Assembly (NCBI RefSeq): GCF_000374525.1
Contig: NZ_KB894571.1
Coordinates: 248,001 to 312,000, forward strand
Length of the DNA stretch: 64,000 nt
Source: Amorphus coralli DSM 19760
Lineage (GTDB): Bacteria; Pseudomonadota; Alphaproteobacteria; Rhizobiales; Amorphaceae
Direction: 5' to 3'
A model generated the notes under the pieces. That model saw nothing but the letters and a program-made list of their open reading frames with translations. It did no database searches and had not been told where the DNA came from. A program made the translations under genes and the position numbers. This document shows positions 25,283 through 34,290 of this stretch, one piece after another; positions within the stretch are counted from its first letter, which is position 1, and every line of letters starts with the position of its first letter.

Positions 25283-26281
25283 TCAGAGCGCTCCGAACTT
25301 CTCCAGCATGGCCGCGGGCAGAACGATGCCCTCGGCCCTGGCCTTCTCGCGGTTGGCGTAGCGCCGGCGCCCGGGCAACCGGGTGCCGTCCTGGGCCTCG
25401 ATCAGGCCGGCGAGCGCCGCCATGCGGGCCGCGAATCCGTCGCCGCCGAACGCCTTCGGATCGAAGGCCAGGATCAGCTGGCCGGTGCCGGGAGGCGCCC
25501 CTTCGGCATCGAAGAAGCTGGTTGCCTCCGTGGCGAAGTTCGCCCCGGTCAGTCCGGCGGCCAGGATTTCCACCACCAGCGCCAGCGCCGCGCCCTTGGC
25601 GTCGCCCATGGCGACCATGGTGCCCTTGAGAGCGACCTCGGCATCGGTGGTCGGCTCTCCGTCCGGGCCGAGCGCCCAGCCTTCCGGGATCGGCGCGCCT
25701 TCCTGCTTGGCCTTCATGATGTTGCCTCGCGCCACCTTCGACAGCGACAGGTCGACGACCATGGGCAGGCCGCCGGCCGCCGGCGTGGCGAAGGCGATCG
25801 GGTTGGTCCCGAACACGGCCTTCGAGCCGCCCCAGGGCGCGATGGCTTCCGGCGTGTTGGCGAAGAGCAGCGCCACGAGCCCCTTTTCCGCCAGGCGCTC
25901 CACGTGGTGCCCCGCCGCGCCGCAATGGTGCGAGCGGCGCACCCCGGCAGCGGCCACACCCGTCACCGGCGCAAGGCCGGCGAGGCCGTCGACGGCAAGA
26001 TCGATGGCCGGATAGGCGAAGCCGTTGGCCCCGTCGATGGCCAGGGCCGCGCTGGCACGACGGGCCACCGAGGGCGTGGCGAAGCCGTCGACCTTCCCCG
26101 ACGCCGCCTGCGCGGCATAGGAGTCGAGCCGCGACAGGCCGTGGCCCTTCAGGCCGTCGGCCTCGGCCAGCACCAGCGCCTCGGCCACCCGGCGGGCGTT
26201 GGGCGCGCTGGTGTTGCTGGCTTCCAGCACGCGGGCGACGTAGGCGACCGCTTCGTCGAAGGATACGGTCTGACCGCTCAT
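25283..26281 (-). CDS. comC: Malate/L-lactate dehydrogenase-family enzyme, likely (R)-sulfolactate dehydrogenase
   Basis: 332-residue NAD(P)-dependent 2-hydroxyacid dehydrogenase of the Ldh2/MDH2 superfamily. Conserved active-site segments are GHGLSRLDSY (His47, Arg51) and RSHHCGAAGHH (about 116-126). The family also holds malate, ureidoglycolate and lactate dehydrogenases, so sequence alone does not fix the substrate. The adjacent genes for an slcC-like enzyme and SuyAB fit the known pair SlcC/ComC, which together invert (S)-sulfolactate to the (R)-form needed by SuyAB. Start overlaps the slcC stop by 4 nt. Element A copy 4 begins right at its stop. Confidence 0.75.
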   Translation of the reverse strand: MSGQTVSFDEAVAYVARVLEASNTSAPNARRVAEALVLAEADGLKGHGLSRLDSYAAQAASGKVDGFATPSVARRASAALAIDGANGFAYPAIDLAVDGLAGLAPVTGVAAAGVRRSHHCGAAGHHVERLAEKGLVALLFANTPEAIAPWGGSKAVFGTNPIAFATPAAGGLPMVVDLSLSKVARGNIMKAKQEGAPIPEGWALGPDGEPTTDAEVALKGTMVAMGDAKGAALALVVEILAAGLTGANFATEATSFFDAEGAPPGTGQLILAFDPKAFGGDGFAARMAALAGLIEAQDGTRLPGRRRYANREKARAEGIVLPAAMLEKFGAL

Positions 26282-27213
26282 CGACGGGCCTCCAGCGCTT
26301 TGAGGACGTTCTCGGCGGTGAGCCGGCTGACGCGGTCGTTGGCCTCGTCGGTCAGCCCGCCGATGTGCGGGGTGAGGATCAGGTTGGGGCAGTCCGCGAA
26401 GACAGCACCCTTCTCCGCGTCCAGCGGCTCGCCGGCAAAGACGTCGATGGCGGCGCCGCCCAGCGTTCCGGCCTTCAGCGCCGCCACCAGCGCCGGCTCG
26501 TCGATGATGCCGCCGCGGGCGGTGTTGATGAGGATGGCGGTGTCCTTCATCGCGGCGATGGTCTCGGCGCCGAAGAGGTTGCGGGTGGCGTCGGTGAGCG
26601 GCACGTGCAGCGAGATGACGTCGGCTTCCGCCGCCAGCCGGTCGATGTCGGTGACCTGCTCGACCCCCTTCCAGATCGGATCGCCCGCTTCCACGAACGG
26701 GTCGTAGGCGGAGATCGCCATGCCGAAGGCACGGGCGCGGGTGGCGACCTCGCGGGCGATGCCGCCGAAGCCGACGAGGCCGAGGCGCCGGCCGTGCAGT
26801 TCGCCTCCGGTGAGCTCGGCCCGCGGGAATTCACCGGCCACCAGGCGCTGGGAGGACAGGTAAGCGCCGCGCACCAGCACCAAAGCGGTGGCGATGACGT
26901 ACTCGGCGACGGCAATGGCGTTGGCACCGGTGGCCGGGAACACCGTCACGCCACGCGCCTCGCAGGCCGCCGTGTCGATATTGTCGAGCCCAACCCCGAG
27001 ACGGCCGACGGCCTCCAGCTTCGGCGCGGCGGCAAGCAGCGCCGCGTTCACCTGCGTGCGGTTGCGCACGATGATGGCGCGAGCATCCGCAATGAGGCCC
27101 GGCAGTTCGCCCTGGCGGTCGGCGAGAGAGGGATCGTGGTAGACCGAATAGCGGGACCGCAACAGGTCCACGGCCGTTTCGTCCATGAATTCGGTGATGA
27201 GGACGTCGGCCAT
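26278..27213 (-). CDS. slcC: D-2-hydroxyacid dehydrogenase, likely (S)-sulfolactate dehydrogenase
   Basis: 311-residue NAD-dependent dehydrogenase of the phosphoglycerate dehydrogenase family. Nucleotide motif GLVGFGGIAREV (145-156); catalytic Arg233 (NTARGG), Glu262 (AGEPLD) and His283 (TPHIGG). Length is that of short PGDH-like enzymes without an ACT domain. (S)-sulfolactate dehydrogenase SlcC belongs to this group and is encoded beside comC and suyAB in sulfolactate degraders. Together with ComC it would equilibrate the stereoisomers through sulfopyruvate. Other 2-hydroxy diacids remain possible. Two bases separate its start from the stop of the enolase gene. Confidence 0.75.
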   Translation of the reverse strand: MADVLITEFMDETAVDLLRSRYSVYHDPSLADRQGELPGLIADARAIIVRNRTQVNAALLAAAPKLEAVGRLGVGLDNIDTAACEARGVTVFPATGANAIAVAEYVIATALVLVRGAYLSSQRLVAGEFPRAELTGGELHGRRLGLVGFGGIAREVATRARAFGMAISAYDPFVEAGDPIWKGVEQVTDIDRLAAEADVISLHVPLTDATRNLFGAETIAAMKDTAILINTARGGIIDEPALVAALKAGTLGGAAIDVFAGEPLDAEKGAVFADCPNLILTPHIGGLTDEANDRVSRLTAENVLKALEARR

Positions 27214-27215
27214 GG

Positions 27216-28385
27216 TCAGTCGAGCTCCAGTATCTCGCGAAGATGGGCGTGAAGGACCTGCTTCAGCTCGACGCCGAGGCCCGGCGTGTCATGCAGGGTC
27301 GCACGGCCGTCGCGGATGACGCAGTCGTCGGCGAATCCGCCGAACGGGTGGAAGACACCGGGATAGGACTCCGACCCGCCGAGGCCAAGCCCCGCCGCCA
27401 TATTAAGGGCCAGCTGGTGGCCGCCATGCGGGATGAAGCGGCGCCGCGACCAGCCCATCTGGTCCACCACCGCGAGCACGTTCAGATATTCCGTCAGTCC
27501 GTAGGAGAGCGCCGGATCGAGCTGGATCCAGTCGCGATCGGGCCGCATGCCGCCATAGCGCAGCAGGTTGCGCAGATCCTGGTGGGAGAACAGATTCTCG
27601 CCGGTGGCGATGGGGCCGGGATAGAGCTCGGAAACGGCGGCGTTCAGGGCATAGTCGAGGGGATCGCCGATCTCCTCGTACCAGAACAGCTCGAACGGGG
27701 TGATCGCCTTGGCATAGGCAAGCCCGGTCTCCAGGTCGAAGCGGCCGTTGGCGTCGACGGCCAGGTTGTGGCCGCCGCCAACCACCTTGAGCACCGCCTC
27801 GATGCGCGCCACGTCGTCCTTCAGCGGCGCGCCGCCAATCTTCATCTTCACGACGGAGTAGCCGTCGTCCTGGTAGCCGCGCATCTCGTCCTGGAGCGCG
27901 TCGAGCCCCTTGCCCGGGTAGTAGTAGCCGCCGCCGGGATAGACCATCACCGTCTCGTCGGCCCGGCCGCCGGAATAGCGCTCCGACAGCAGCTTCCAGA
28001 GCGGCTGGCCGGCGGCTTTCGCCGTGGCGTCCCAGATCGCCATGTCCAGCGCGCCCATGGCGACGGCCCGGTCACCGTGGCCGCCGGGCTTCTCGTTGGT
28101 GAGCGCCGCCTTCGACACGGCGACGGGGTCGAGGATGCCGTCGGCGTCGAGCAGGCTGTCGGGATCGGCCTCCATGATCCGCGGGATCAGCCGTTCGCGC
28201 AGAATGCCGCCCTGGGCGTAGCGCCCGTTGGAGGAGAAGCCGAAGCCCACCAGCGGCTTGCCGTCGAGCATCTGGTCGGTGACGACCGCGACGACGCTGA
28301 CCGTCATCTTGGAGAAGTTGATGTAGGCGTTGGCGATGTCGGACTCGATGGACGCCGAGCGCTCGCGGATGTCGAGGATGCGCAT
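27216..28385 (-). CDS. tarD: Enolase-superfamily acid-sugar dehydratase, D-tartrate dehydratase-like
   Basis: 389-residue mandelate-racemase subgroup enzyme. All catalytic residues of the characterised Bradyrhizobium TarD are present with a constant offset of two: Lys180-x-Lys182 (VKMKIGG), Mg ligands Asp211 (VDANGRFD), Glu237 (WYEEIGD) and Glu263 (TGENLF), Asp290 (WIQLDP) and His320 (FIPHGG). TarD dehydrates D-tartrate to oxaloacetate. AGGAACC precedes ATG 28385. It sits between slcC and the TTT transporter, in a cluster that otherwise looks built for sulfolactate; it may give the strain tartrate use through the same importer or act on another 2-hydroxy diacid. Confidence 0.82.
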   Translation of the reverse strand: MRILDIRERSASIESDIANAYINFSKMTVSVVAVVTDQMLDGKPLVGFGFSSNGRYAQGGILRERLIPRIMEADPDSLLDADGILDPVAVSKAALTNEKPGGHGDRAVAMGALDMAIWDATAKAAGQPLWKLLSERYSGGRADETVMVYPGGGYYYPGKGLDALQDEMRGYQDDGYSVVKMKIGGAPLKDDVARIEAVLKVVGGGHNLAVDANGRFDLETGLAYAKAITPFELFWYEEIGDPLDYALNAAVSELYPGPIATGENLFSHQDLRNLLRYGGMRPDRDWIQLDPALSYGLTEYLNVLAVVDQMGWSRRRFIPHGGHQLALNMAAGLGLGGSESYPGVFHPFGGFADDCVIRDGRATLHDTPGLGVELKQVLHAHLREILELD

Positions 28386-28517
28386 GGAGGTTCCTGTATC
28401 GGGTTGGAGCACGGACGCGCGATGGCAGCCAGTACCACGCGCTCCGCGGTCGGGGCCGAGGAGAGGGAGCGGGAGGCGGCGAGCCCAGGGGCCCGGGCCG
28501 TCATCCCGCTCCGGGGA

Positions 28518-28991
28518 TCAGAACAGGCGGCCTTTCGGCAGCGGCACCAGCAGGCCGTACCGGAACAGCGCGAAGAAGCCGAGAACGATAGCGATACCAA
28601 CGATCGGGTAGAGGATCGCCCGCTGCCGGGTCCATGGGTCGTGCATCGCCACCAGGATGAGGCAGAGGAAGGCGATGATCCCGGAGGCGATGAAGCCGAT
28701 CCACGGCATGGCCGCCACCGACAGGAGCATCACCGCGACCAGGGCCACGCGCCGGGGCGTGGTGCCGGGATTGCGCTCCTCTGCCGGCGGCCGGCGCAGG
28801 AACGCGTAGACGATGTAGCCGAGCGAGGAGAGGATCAGCGCGATCGCGACGGTCCTCGGGAACACCGCGGAATCGATGTCCGCGTAGCCGGCGGTATCGT
28901 AGAGCGCGATGGCGCCGATGACGACCAGGGCGAAGGCGGCAACGACACCGCCGACATCGCGGCTCTCGGTGGAACGGGCATCAATCTGCAT
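28518..28991 (-). CDS. Tripartite tricarboxylate transporter, small membrane subunit TctB
   Basis: 157-residue membrane protein with four hydrophobic segments, the TctB pattern. ATG 28991 has GGAGGATG upstream and overlaps the tctA stop by 11 nt. It works with TctA and TctC as a sodium- or proton-driven carboxylate importer. In sulfolactate clusters the equivalent gene is called slcF or slcG. Confidence 0.85.
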   Translation of the reverse strand: MQIDARSTESRDVGGVVAAFALVVIGAIALYDTAGYADIDSAVFPRTVAIALILSSLGYIVYAFLRRPPAEERNPGTTPRRVALVAVMLLSVAAMPWIGFIASGIIAFLCLILVAMHDPWTRQRAILYPIVGIAIVLGFFALFRYGLLVPLPKGRLF

Positions 28992-30483
28992 TGGGCATCC
29001 TCCGCGCACGCATACGGGCCTGGATGACGGGCAGGAACAGCGACACCAGGGTGAACAGGATGATGGCGATGGAGATCGGCCGGCCGAAGAACATGCCGGG
29101 CAGATCGCCGATGGCCGAGCCGATGGTCCAGGCCTGCACGAAGCCCTGTTCCGCGATCGGGCCGAGGATGATCCCCAGCACGATGGGCGAGGCCGCGATG
29201 CCGACCCGGGCCAGAACCCAGCCGACCGCGCCGAGCGAGATCATGATGATCACGTCGGAGACGGAGTTGCGGATGGCGTAGGAGCCGATGATCGTCATGA
29301 AGGCCACCGACGGCACCAGCAGCGCCTTCGGCAGGGTCACGACGGTCTTGTAGGCATAGCGGCCGATCAGCAGGCCGACCGGCAGCATCAGAAGCGTCGC
29401 CAGGAACAGGCCGTAGATGAAGGTGTAGACGATGGAGCCCTGGGACTCGAAGAGCTGGGGCCCGGTCCGCACCCCCTGCACCAGCAGCGCCCCGAGGATG
29501 ATGGCGTCCGGCGGCGTGCCGGGAATGCCGAGAACCAGGGTCGGGATCAGCCCGCCGCCCACCGTGGCGTTGTTGGCGGATTCCGTCGCGATGACGCCGC
29601 CCGGCTCGCCGCTGCCATATTTCTGGCCCTGGCGGGCCGCCCGCCGCGCTTCGGCATAGGCGACGAGGCCGGCCACCGAGCCACCGGCGCCCGGCAGGAT
29701 GCCCACCACGGTGCCGATGATCGACGAGCGCACCACGTTGATCTTCTCGCGCCAGACGATGGGCACGGCCTCCGACAGCCGGAAGCCGCGCTGCTCCGCT
29801 TCGACCTTGAGGTGACGGTCGGGCGTGGCGACGAGATCGATCAGCACGGGGATGCAGTAGAGGCCGATCAGGGCGGAAACCACCTCGATGCCGCCGATCA
29901 TGGTCTGGCTTCCGAAGGTCAGACGCACGTCGGCGCTGATCTCGGCGACGCCGACACAGGACAGGAGCAGGCCGAGCGAGGCGCCCATGAGCCCCTTGGC
30001 GAGTGCGCCCTCAGACAGGGCCGCGATCAGCGACAGGCCGAAGATGGCGAGCCAGAAATACTCAACCGGTCCGAATGCCAGCGCGACCTCGGACAGCGGC
30101 GGCGACAGGGTGAGCAGGAAGAATGCGCCCACCAGGCCGCCGACGACGCTGCCCAGGCAGGCGATGGTGACGGCCAGGTCGCCGTCGCCGCGCTTGGCCA
30201 TCGGGTAGCCGTCGAAGGTGGTGCCGATCGCCGAGGGCGTACCGGGGGTGTTGAGCAGGATCGCCGAGTAGGCGCCGCCATAGATGGCGCCGGTGTAGAT
30301 CGCGCCCAGGAGAATGAGCGCCGACGCCGGATCCATCGTGAAGGTCAGCGGCACGAGAACCGCCACGGCCATGGTGGCCGTCAGTCCCGGGATCGATCCG
30401 ATGATCGTCCCGGCCGCGACGCCGCCCAGCGCCAGAAGGACGTTGAGGGGCGTCAGTGCCTGCGCCAGGTGCTCTCCGAGCAT
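28981..30483 (-). CDS. Tripartite tricarboxylate transporter, large permease subunit TctA
   Basis: 500-residue membrane protein with about 11-12 segments. Recognisable family segments are GTIIGSIPGLTATMAVAVL near residues 25-43, GAIYGGAYSAILLNTPGTPSA, and the repeated GILPGAGGSVAGLVAY further on. It follows tctC by about 200 bp, with a hairpin between. Forms the pore for a 2-hydroxy acid captured by TctC. Confidence 0.92.
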   Translation of the reverse strand: MLGEHLAQALTPLNVLLALGGVAAGTIIGSIPGLTATMAVAVLVPLTFTMDPASALILLGAIYTGAIYGGAYSAILLNTPGTPSAIGTTFDGYPMAKRGDGDLAVTIACLGSVVGGLVGAFFLLTLSPPLSEVALAFGPVEYFWLAIFGLSLIAALSEGALAKGLMGASLGLLLSCVGVAEISADVRLTFGSQTMIGGIEVVSALIGLYCIPVLIDLVATPDRHLKVEAEQRGFRLSEAVPIVWREKINVVRSSIIGTVVGILPGAGGSVAGLVAYAEARRAARQGQKYGSGEPGGVIATESANNATVGGGLIPTLVLGIPGTPPDAIILGALLVQGVRTGPQLFESQGSIVYTFIYGLFLATLLMLPVGLLIGRYAYKTVVTLPKALLVPSVAFMTIIGSYAIRNSVSDVIIMISLGAVGWVLARVGIAASPIVLGIILGPIAEQGFVQAWTIGSAIGDLPGMFFGRPISIAIILFTLVSLFLPVIQARMRARRMPNAD

Positions 30484-30626
30484 CGCGGCCTCATCGCTTT
30501 GTCGAACCGCCGGCAGGCGGCAAGGCCCGCGCGGTTATGACGGAGACTATCGATCGACTGTGAGAAAGGGCAGCGGGGATCCGGCCGGCGAAGGCCGAGT
30601 GGGCACGCAGGCCGGGCCCGCAGGTT

Positions 30627-30650
30627 CCGGCGGCACGCAAGCGCCGCCGG
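30627..30650 (-). terminator. Hairpin between tctC and tctA
   Basis: CCGGCGGC (30627-30634) pairs with GCCGCCGG (30643-30650) around 8 nt, 32 bp after the tctC stop. No U-run. Such stems after a binding-protein gene commonly keep its message more abundant than the permease part. Confidence 0.5.
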
Positions 30651-30681
30651 CAAACCGTTTCAAGCGTTCGGCAGAGCCGTC

Positions 30682-31644
30682 CTACTTGACGATGCCGGCC
30701 GACTTGGCGGCCTTCAGGTACTCGGCCTTGCGCTTCTCCATGAAGGCCGGGACCTCGTCGTAGGGCACGTCGATCAGTGCGAAGCCGCCGTCGAGCATCT
30801 GCTTCTTGAACTTCTCGTCGGCGTTGATCGATCCGACGATGTCCGACCACTTCTGGCGCAGCTCTTCCGGGGTGTCCTTCGGAACCGCGATGCCGCGATA
30901 GGCGCCACCGACCAGGTCGAAACCGAGTTCCTTGAAGGTCGGCACGTCCGGGAAGGCCGGATGACGCTCGTCCATGGCCACGGCGAGCATGCGCACCTTG
31001 TCGCCCTGCTGGGCGCCGACGGTGGTGTAGCCCCACTCGGCCAAGACCTGGTTGCCCAGCAGCGCGGTCACCGCGGCACCGGTGCCCTTGAACGGCACGT
31101 AGGTGGTCTTGATGTCGGCCATCTCGTCGAAGCGGATCGAGGCGAGGTGGTTGGCCGTGCCCTTGCCGGAGCCGGACATGGTGACCTTGCCCGGGTTCTC
31201 CTTGGCGTAGTCGATCAGGTCCTGCAGGGACTGGAAGTCGCTGTCGGCCGGCACGACGATGGCGTCCGGCGTGTAGTGGAACCAGTAGATGCCGGTCACG
31301 TCGTCGGTGGTGTAGCCGACGTCCTTGGTGGCCGGCTGGATCACGATGTGCGGCAGGTTGATGCCCATCACCGTGTAGCCGTCGCCATCGGAGGAATTGA
31401 GCTGCGACCAGCCCACGGCACCGCCGCCGCCGGGCTTGTAGGAGATGACCATGTCCTGGCCGTACTTCTCCTTGAAGTAGGGCTGCTGGAGACGGGCGGA
31501 AATATCGGACTCGCCACCCGGGCCGAACGGGATCACGTAGTCGACGGACTTGTCGGGGAAGTCCTGCGCCTGAGCCACGCTCGCGGCACCGGCGGTGAAG
31601 GCCAGCGCAAGGCCGGCCGCGATCAGGCGATGACAGTTCTTCAT
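30682..31644 (-). CDS. Tripartite tricarboxylate transporter, periplasmic binding protein TctC
   Basis: 320-residue Bug/TctC-family protein. Signal peptide residues 1-27 (LALAFTAGAASVAQA-Q), then DFPDKSVDYVIPFGPGGESD with the family's P-(F/W)-x-P-G-G-x-x-D ligand loop and the later VTMSGSGKGTANHL loop. GGGAGGAC precedes ATG 31644. First gene of the tctC-tctA-tctB-tarD-slcC-comC series, downstream of suyAB. In sulfolactate users this protein is SlcH. Confidence 0.88.
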   Translation of the reverse strand: MKNCHRLIAAGLALAFTAGAASVAQAQDFPDKSVDYVIPFGPGGESDISARLQQPYFKEKYGQDMVISYKPGGGGAVGWSQLNSSDGDGYTVMGINLPHIVIQPATKDVGYTTDDVTGIYWFHYTPDAIVVPADSDFQSLQDLIDYAKENPGKVTMSGSGKGTANHLASIRFDEMADIKTTYVPFKGTGAAVTALLGNQVLAEWGYTTVGAQQGDKVRMLAVAMDERHPAFPDVPTFKELGFDLVGGAYRGIAVPKDTPEELRQKWSDIVGSINADEKFKKQMLDGGFALIDVPYDEVPAFMEKRKAEYLKAAKSAGIVK

Positions 31645-31807
31645 CTCGGGTCCTCCCAAAGACTATGGAAACGCAGTCGTTCTTATCGCGCGCCCGTCGG
31701 TCTTGCGCCGAAGGGCATGCCTTTGTTGCCCCGTTCTGGGGAATTTGATTGTCGCGGTCTTCTCTTGCGGAAGAAACCGCTAATTTCCGGACGGCTGTCG
31801 TGAGAAC

Positions 31808-31831
31808 GCCCGGGCCGTCGCCGGCCCGGGC
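31808..31831 (-). terminator. Terminator-like hairpin after suyB
   Basis: GCCCGGGCCG (31808-31817) and CGGCCCGGGC (31822-31831) form a perfect 10-bp stem with a 4-nt loop, 12 bp after the suyB stop codon. It separates suyAB from tctC, which is a further 160 bp on. Confidence 0.65.
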
Positions 31832-31843
31832 GGATGGTCTGGA

Positions 31844-33025
31844 TCAGGCGCTACGGTAGAGCTTCGTCATGACGAACTCGCGGTGGCCGAGGGCCTCCGC
31901 CGCCGTGGCGCGGCCGTTGGCCGTGCGCACCACCGTGTCGATGAGGGCATCGCCCGCATCGGAGATGGTCATGTCGCGGCGCAGGATGCCGGACACGTCG
32001 ACGTCGACATGCTCGGACATGGTGCGCACCGTGCGCGGGTTGGCGGTGATCTTCACCACCGGCACGATCGGGTTGCCGATGACGTTGCCCTGGCCGGTCG
32101 GGAAGGTGTGCACCACGTAGCCGGCGGCGCCCATCAGGGTCACGCACTCGGCCGCGGCCGAGGACGTGTCCATGAAGTAGAGGCCGGCACCCTTGGCCGG
32201 GGCCTCGGCAGGCTCGAGCACGTCGATATAGGAGCACTCGCGGCCGATCTTCTCCAGGTTGCCGAGGGCCTTTTCCTCGATGGTCGTCAGACCACCCTCG
32301 ATGTTGCCCTTGGTCGGCTGGGATTCCGACAGGTCGCTCGTCTTGAACGGCTCGATCACCTCGTCCATGTAGGCCTGCCAGGTGGCCTTGAACTTCTTCG
32401 CCGCTTCCGGATTGGCCGCGCGCGCCTCGCAGAGATGCTCGGCGCCGGTGAGCTCGGAGGTCTCGCCGAAGCAGCCGTAGATGCCGTGCGGGATGAGCTT
32501 GTCGTACATGTTGCCGACGGTCGGGCAGGAGCCGAGACCCGTCGTCGTGTCCGACTCGCCGCACTTGGTGGAGACCCAGAGATCGGAGATCGGGCACTCC
32601 TCGCGCTGGCGCTCGGTCGCCCAGTGGACGAACTCCTTGGCGGCGCGCGAGGCGTCCATGATGGTCTTCAGGTCGCCGTTCTGCTCGATGGAGAACGCCG
32701 CCACCGGCTTGCCGGTCTTGGCGATGCCGTCGGCGATGACCTGGGTCCAGCCCGGCTCGATGCCGATGACCACCACGGCGGCCACGTTTGGGTTGGCGCC
32801 CGTGCCGATCATGGTGCGGAAATGCAGCTCGAGGTCCTCGCCGAACTGCAGCCGGCCATAGGCGTGCGGCAGGGCCATCGTGCCCTTGATGTTGTTCGCA
32901 ACCGCCTCGCAGGCGGCGTTCGAGATGTCGTCCACCGGCAGGATCACGACGTGATTGCGGACGCCGACGCGTCCGTTCTCGCGACGATAGCCGAGGAAAG
33001 TCTGGTCGCCGTAAGCGTTAGCCAT
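31844..33025 (-). CDS. suyB: (R)-sulfolactate sulfo-lyase large subunit (UxaA-family)
   Basis: 393-residue protein of the altronate/galactarate dehydratase C-terminal family. SuyAB splits (R)-sulfolactate into pyruvate and sulfite by a metal-dependent beta-elimination. Visible landmarks are the start [17 protein letters not shown], common to the family, [15 protein letters not shown] (conserved Cys), [13 protein letters not shown] and [15 protein letters not shown]. Free-standing small and large subunits, SAF protein first, match SuyA-SuyB; many sugar-acid dehydratases have the two domains fused. Twelve bases downstream of suyA. An alternative is a dehydratase for another 2-hydroxy acid. Confidence 0.8.
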   Translation of the reverse strand: MANAYGDQTFLGYRRENGRVGVRNHVVILPVDDISNAACEAVANNIKGTMALPHAYGRLQFGEDLELHFRTMIGTGANPNVAAVVVIGIEPGWTQVIADGIAKTGKPVAAFSIEQNGDLKTIMDASRAAKEFVHWATERQREECPISDLWVSTKCGESDTTTGLGSCPTVGNMYDKLIPHGIYGCFGETSELTGAEHLCEARAANPEAAKKFKATWQAYMDEVIEPFKTSDLSESQPTKGNIEGGLTTIEEKALGNLEKIGRECSYIDVLEPAEAPAKGAGLYFMDTSSAAAECVTLMGAAGYVVHTFPTGQGNVIGNPIVPVVKITANPRTVRTMSEHVDVDVSGILRRDMTISDAGDALIDTVVRTANGRATAAEALGHREFVMTKLYRSA

Positions 33026-33037
33026 GGTCTCGCCTCC

Positions 33038-33325
33038 CTACCAGCGCTTGGTCTTGAGGTTGTGGACATGGACGTGACCGCCCTCCTCCACGTCCTGGAT
33101 GAACTTGCCGATGTCCTGACCGTACTTGATCGCGGTGTCGCCGGCCTTGATCGCCTTGAGCGCGATCTTGTGCCCGATCGGCACGTCGTTCTTCGACGTC
33201 AGGTGGAAATCCGAATTGTCCTCGGTGACGACACACAGCATGTCGGTGCCGGCCTTGAGGTCCTCGACGACGACGACCCCCACATTGTCGGCCTTGTCAT
33301 GCACCAGGAGGTGCGGAGCGCTCAT
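33038..33325 (-). CDS. suyA: (R)-sulfolactate sulfo-lyase small subunit (SAF domain)
   Basis: 95-residue SAF-domain protein, the free-standing N-terminal part of the UxaA family. Key features are the LLVHDKADNVGVVVVEDL start, DVPIGHKIAL with the conserved His, IKYGQDIG, and the HVHVHNLKTKRW C-terminus, which I associate with SuyA. First gene of the divergently transcribed cluster, whose promoter region contains a perfect palindrome (33368-33381) shared with the GntR regulator gene. Confidence 0.8.
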   Translation of the reverse strand: MSAPHLLVHDKADNVGVVVVEDLKAGTDMLCVVTEDNSDFHLTSKNDVPIGHKIALKAIKAGDTAIKYGQDIGKFIQDVEEGGHVHVHNLKTKRW

Positions 33326-33367
33326 GTCGTTTCAACTCCCGCTAATATGATCTATGGTTTCGGACAG

Positions 33368-33381
33368 GTCTTATATAAGAC
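33368..33381. promoter_or_regulatory. Perfect 14-bp palindrome, candidate GntR operator
   Basis: GTCTTATATAAGAC reads identically on both strands. It is centred 49 bp upstream of suyA and 50 bp upstream of the GntR gene, in a 99-bp divergent region that is markedly AT-richer than its surroundings. Size and symmetry suit a GntR dimer, so the regulator probably controls suyAB and itself. No second copy was noticed in the window. Confidence 0.65.
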
Positions 33382-33424
33382 ATAAGATACGAGAGCGAAT
33401 GTCAACGCCGAAGAGGAGCCGGGC

Positions 33425-34192
33425 ATGAAAGGGGCGGAACACGCGGGGATCACGCCCCAGCTAATCGCCGATCCGGAAGGGTCGCCGGGCTTCCGGCCGC
33501 TCTACAAGCAGGTGCGCGACCTGCTTACCCGGCGCCTCGCCGACGGCTTCTGGGCGCCCGGCGCGATGCTGCCCAGCGAGCAGGAGCTGGCCGCCACGCT
33601 GTCCGTCAGCCAGGGCACCGTGCGCAAGGCGCTGGACGCGATGGCGGCGGAGAATCTCATCGTGCGCCGGCAGGGGCGCGGCACCTTCGTCGCCCAGCAG
33701 GACGACGAGCGCGTGCTGTTCCACTTCTTTCGGATGACCGGCGACGACGGCAGCCACGTCTTTCCCGAGAGCGAGGTGGAATCGGTCCGGCCGGGCACTG
33801 CCGGCACCGCCGAGGCGGAGGCGTTGGGGCTGGATCCCGATACGCCTGTGCTGCGCATCCTGCGCACGCGGAGCCTCGGAGGACGACCGGTGATCGCGGA
33901 GTGCCTGACGCTGCCGGCCCGGCTCTTTCCGGGCCTGGAGGACCGGCGCGACCTGCCCAACAACCTCTACGGCCTGTTCGCAGACCAGTACGGCATCAGC
34001 ATCGCGCGCGCCTCGGAGCGGCTGAAGGCGGTCGGTGCCGACCGGGACGCCGCCCGGCGGCTTGAGCTTTCCGAGGGTGCGCCGCTCTTGGCCATCGAGC
34101 GCACCGCCTTTTCTGTGATGGGCGACCCGGTGGAATGGCGCCTCAGCCTGTGTGCCACCGAGGGCTTCCACTATGTCTCGGAGATGCGGTGA
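33425..34192 (+). CDS. GntR-family (HutC/UTRA) transcriptional regulator of the sulfolactate cluster
   Basis: 255 residues. N-terminal winged helix (about 20-85: LYKQVRDLLTRRLADGFW, then LPSEQELAATLSVSQGTVRKAL) and a C-terminal UTRA ligand domain ending WRLSLCATEGFHYVSEM. Divergent from suyA across 99 bp with a palindromic operator. By position it should sense sulfolactate or a related hydroxy acid and relieve repression of suyAB and perhaps the tct genes. GAGGAGCC precedes ATG 33425. Confidence 0.88.
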   Translation: MKGAEHAGITPQLIADPEGSPGFRPLYKQVRDLLTRRLADGFWAPGAMLPSEQELAATLSVSQGTVRKALDAMAAENLIVRRQGRGTFVAQQDDERVLFHFFRMTGDDGSHVFPESEVESVRPGTAGTAEAEALGLDPDTPVLRILRTRSLGGRPVIAECLTLPARLFPGLEDRRDLPNNLYGLFADQYGISIARASERLKAVGADRDAARRLELSEGAPLLAIERTAFSVMGDPVEWRLSLCATEGFHYVSEMR

Positions 34193-34290
34193 CGGGCTCG
34201 TGCGGCGCGCGCCCCATTGAAGGCGCGGCAACGGACGTCATCTACGGCGTGCAGGGGCATCCCCCGCCCCATGACCAGAAAGGCACTTCC

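Noticed and set aside
28909-30540. A 543-codon plus-strand frame opposite tctA, with a similar long one opposite the tarD-like gene
   Set aside because: Glu/Arg/His-rich antisense translation of membrane or enzyme genes; no start signal or domain.
31844-33325. Altronate or galactarate dehydratase instead of SuyAB
   Set aside because: Family is the same, but the subunits are free-standing with the SAF protein first, and SlcC/ComC-like dehydrogenases and a TTT importer are in the cluster. No hexuronate genes are present. Left as an alternative, not the main call.
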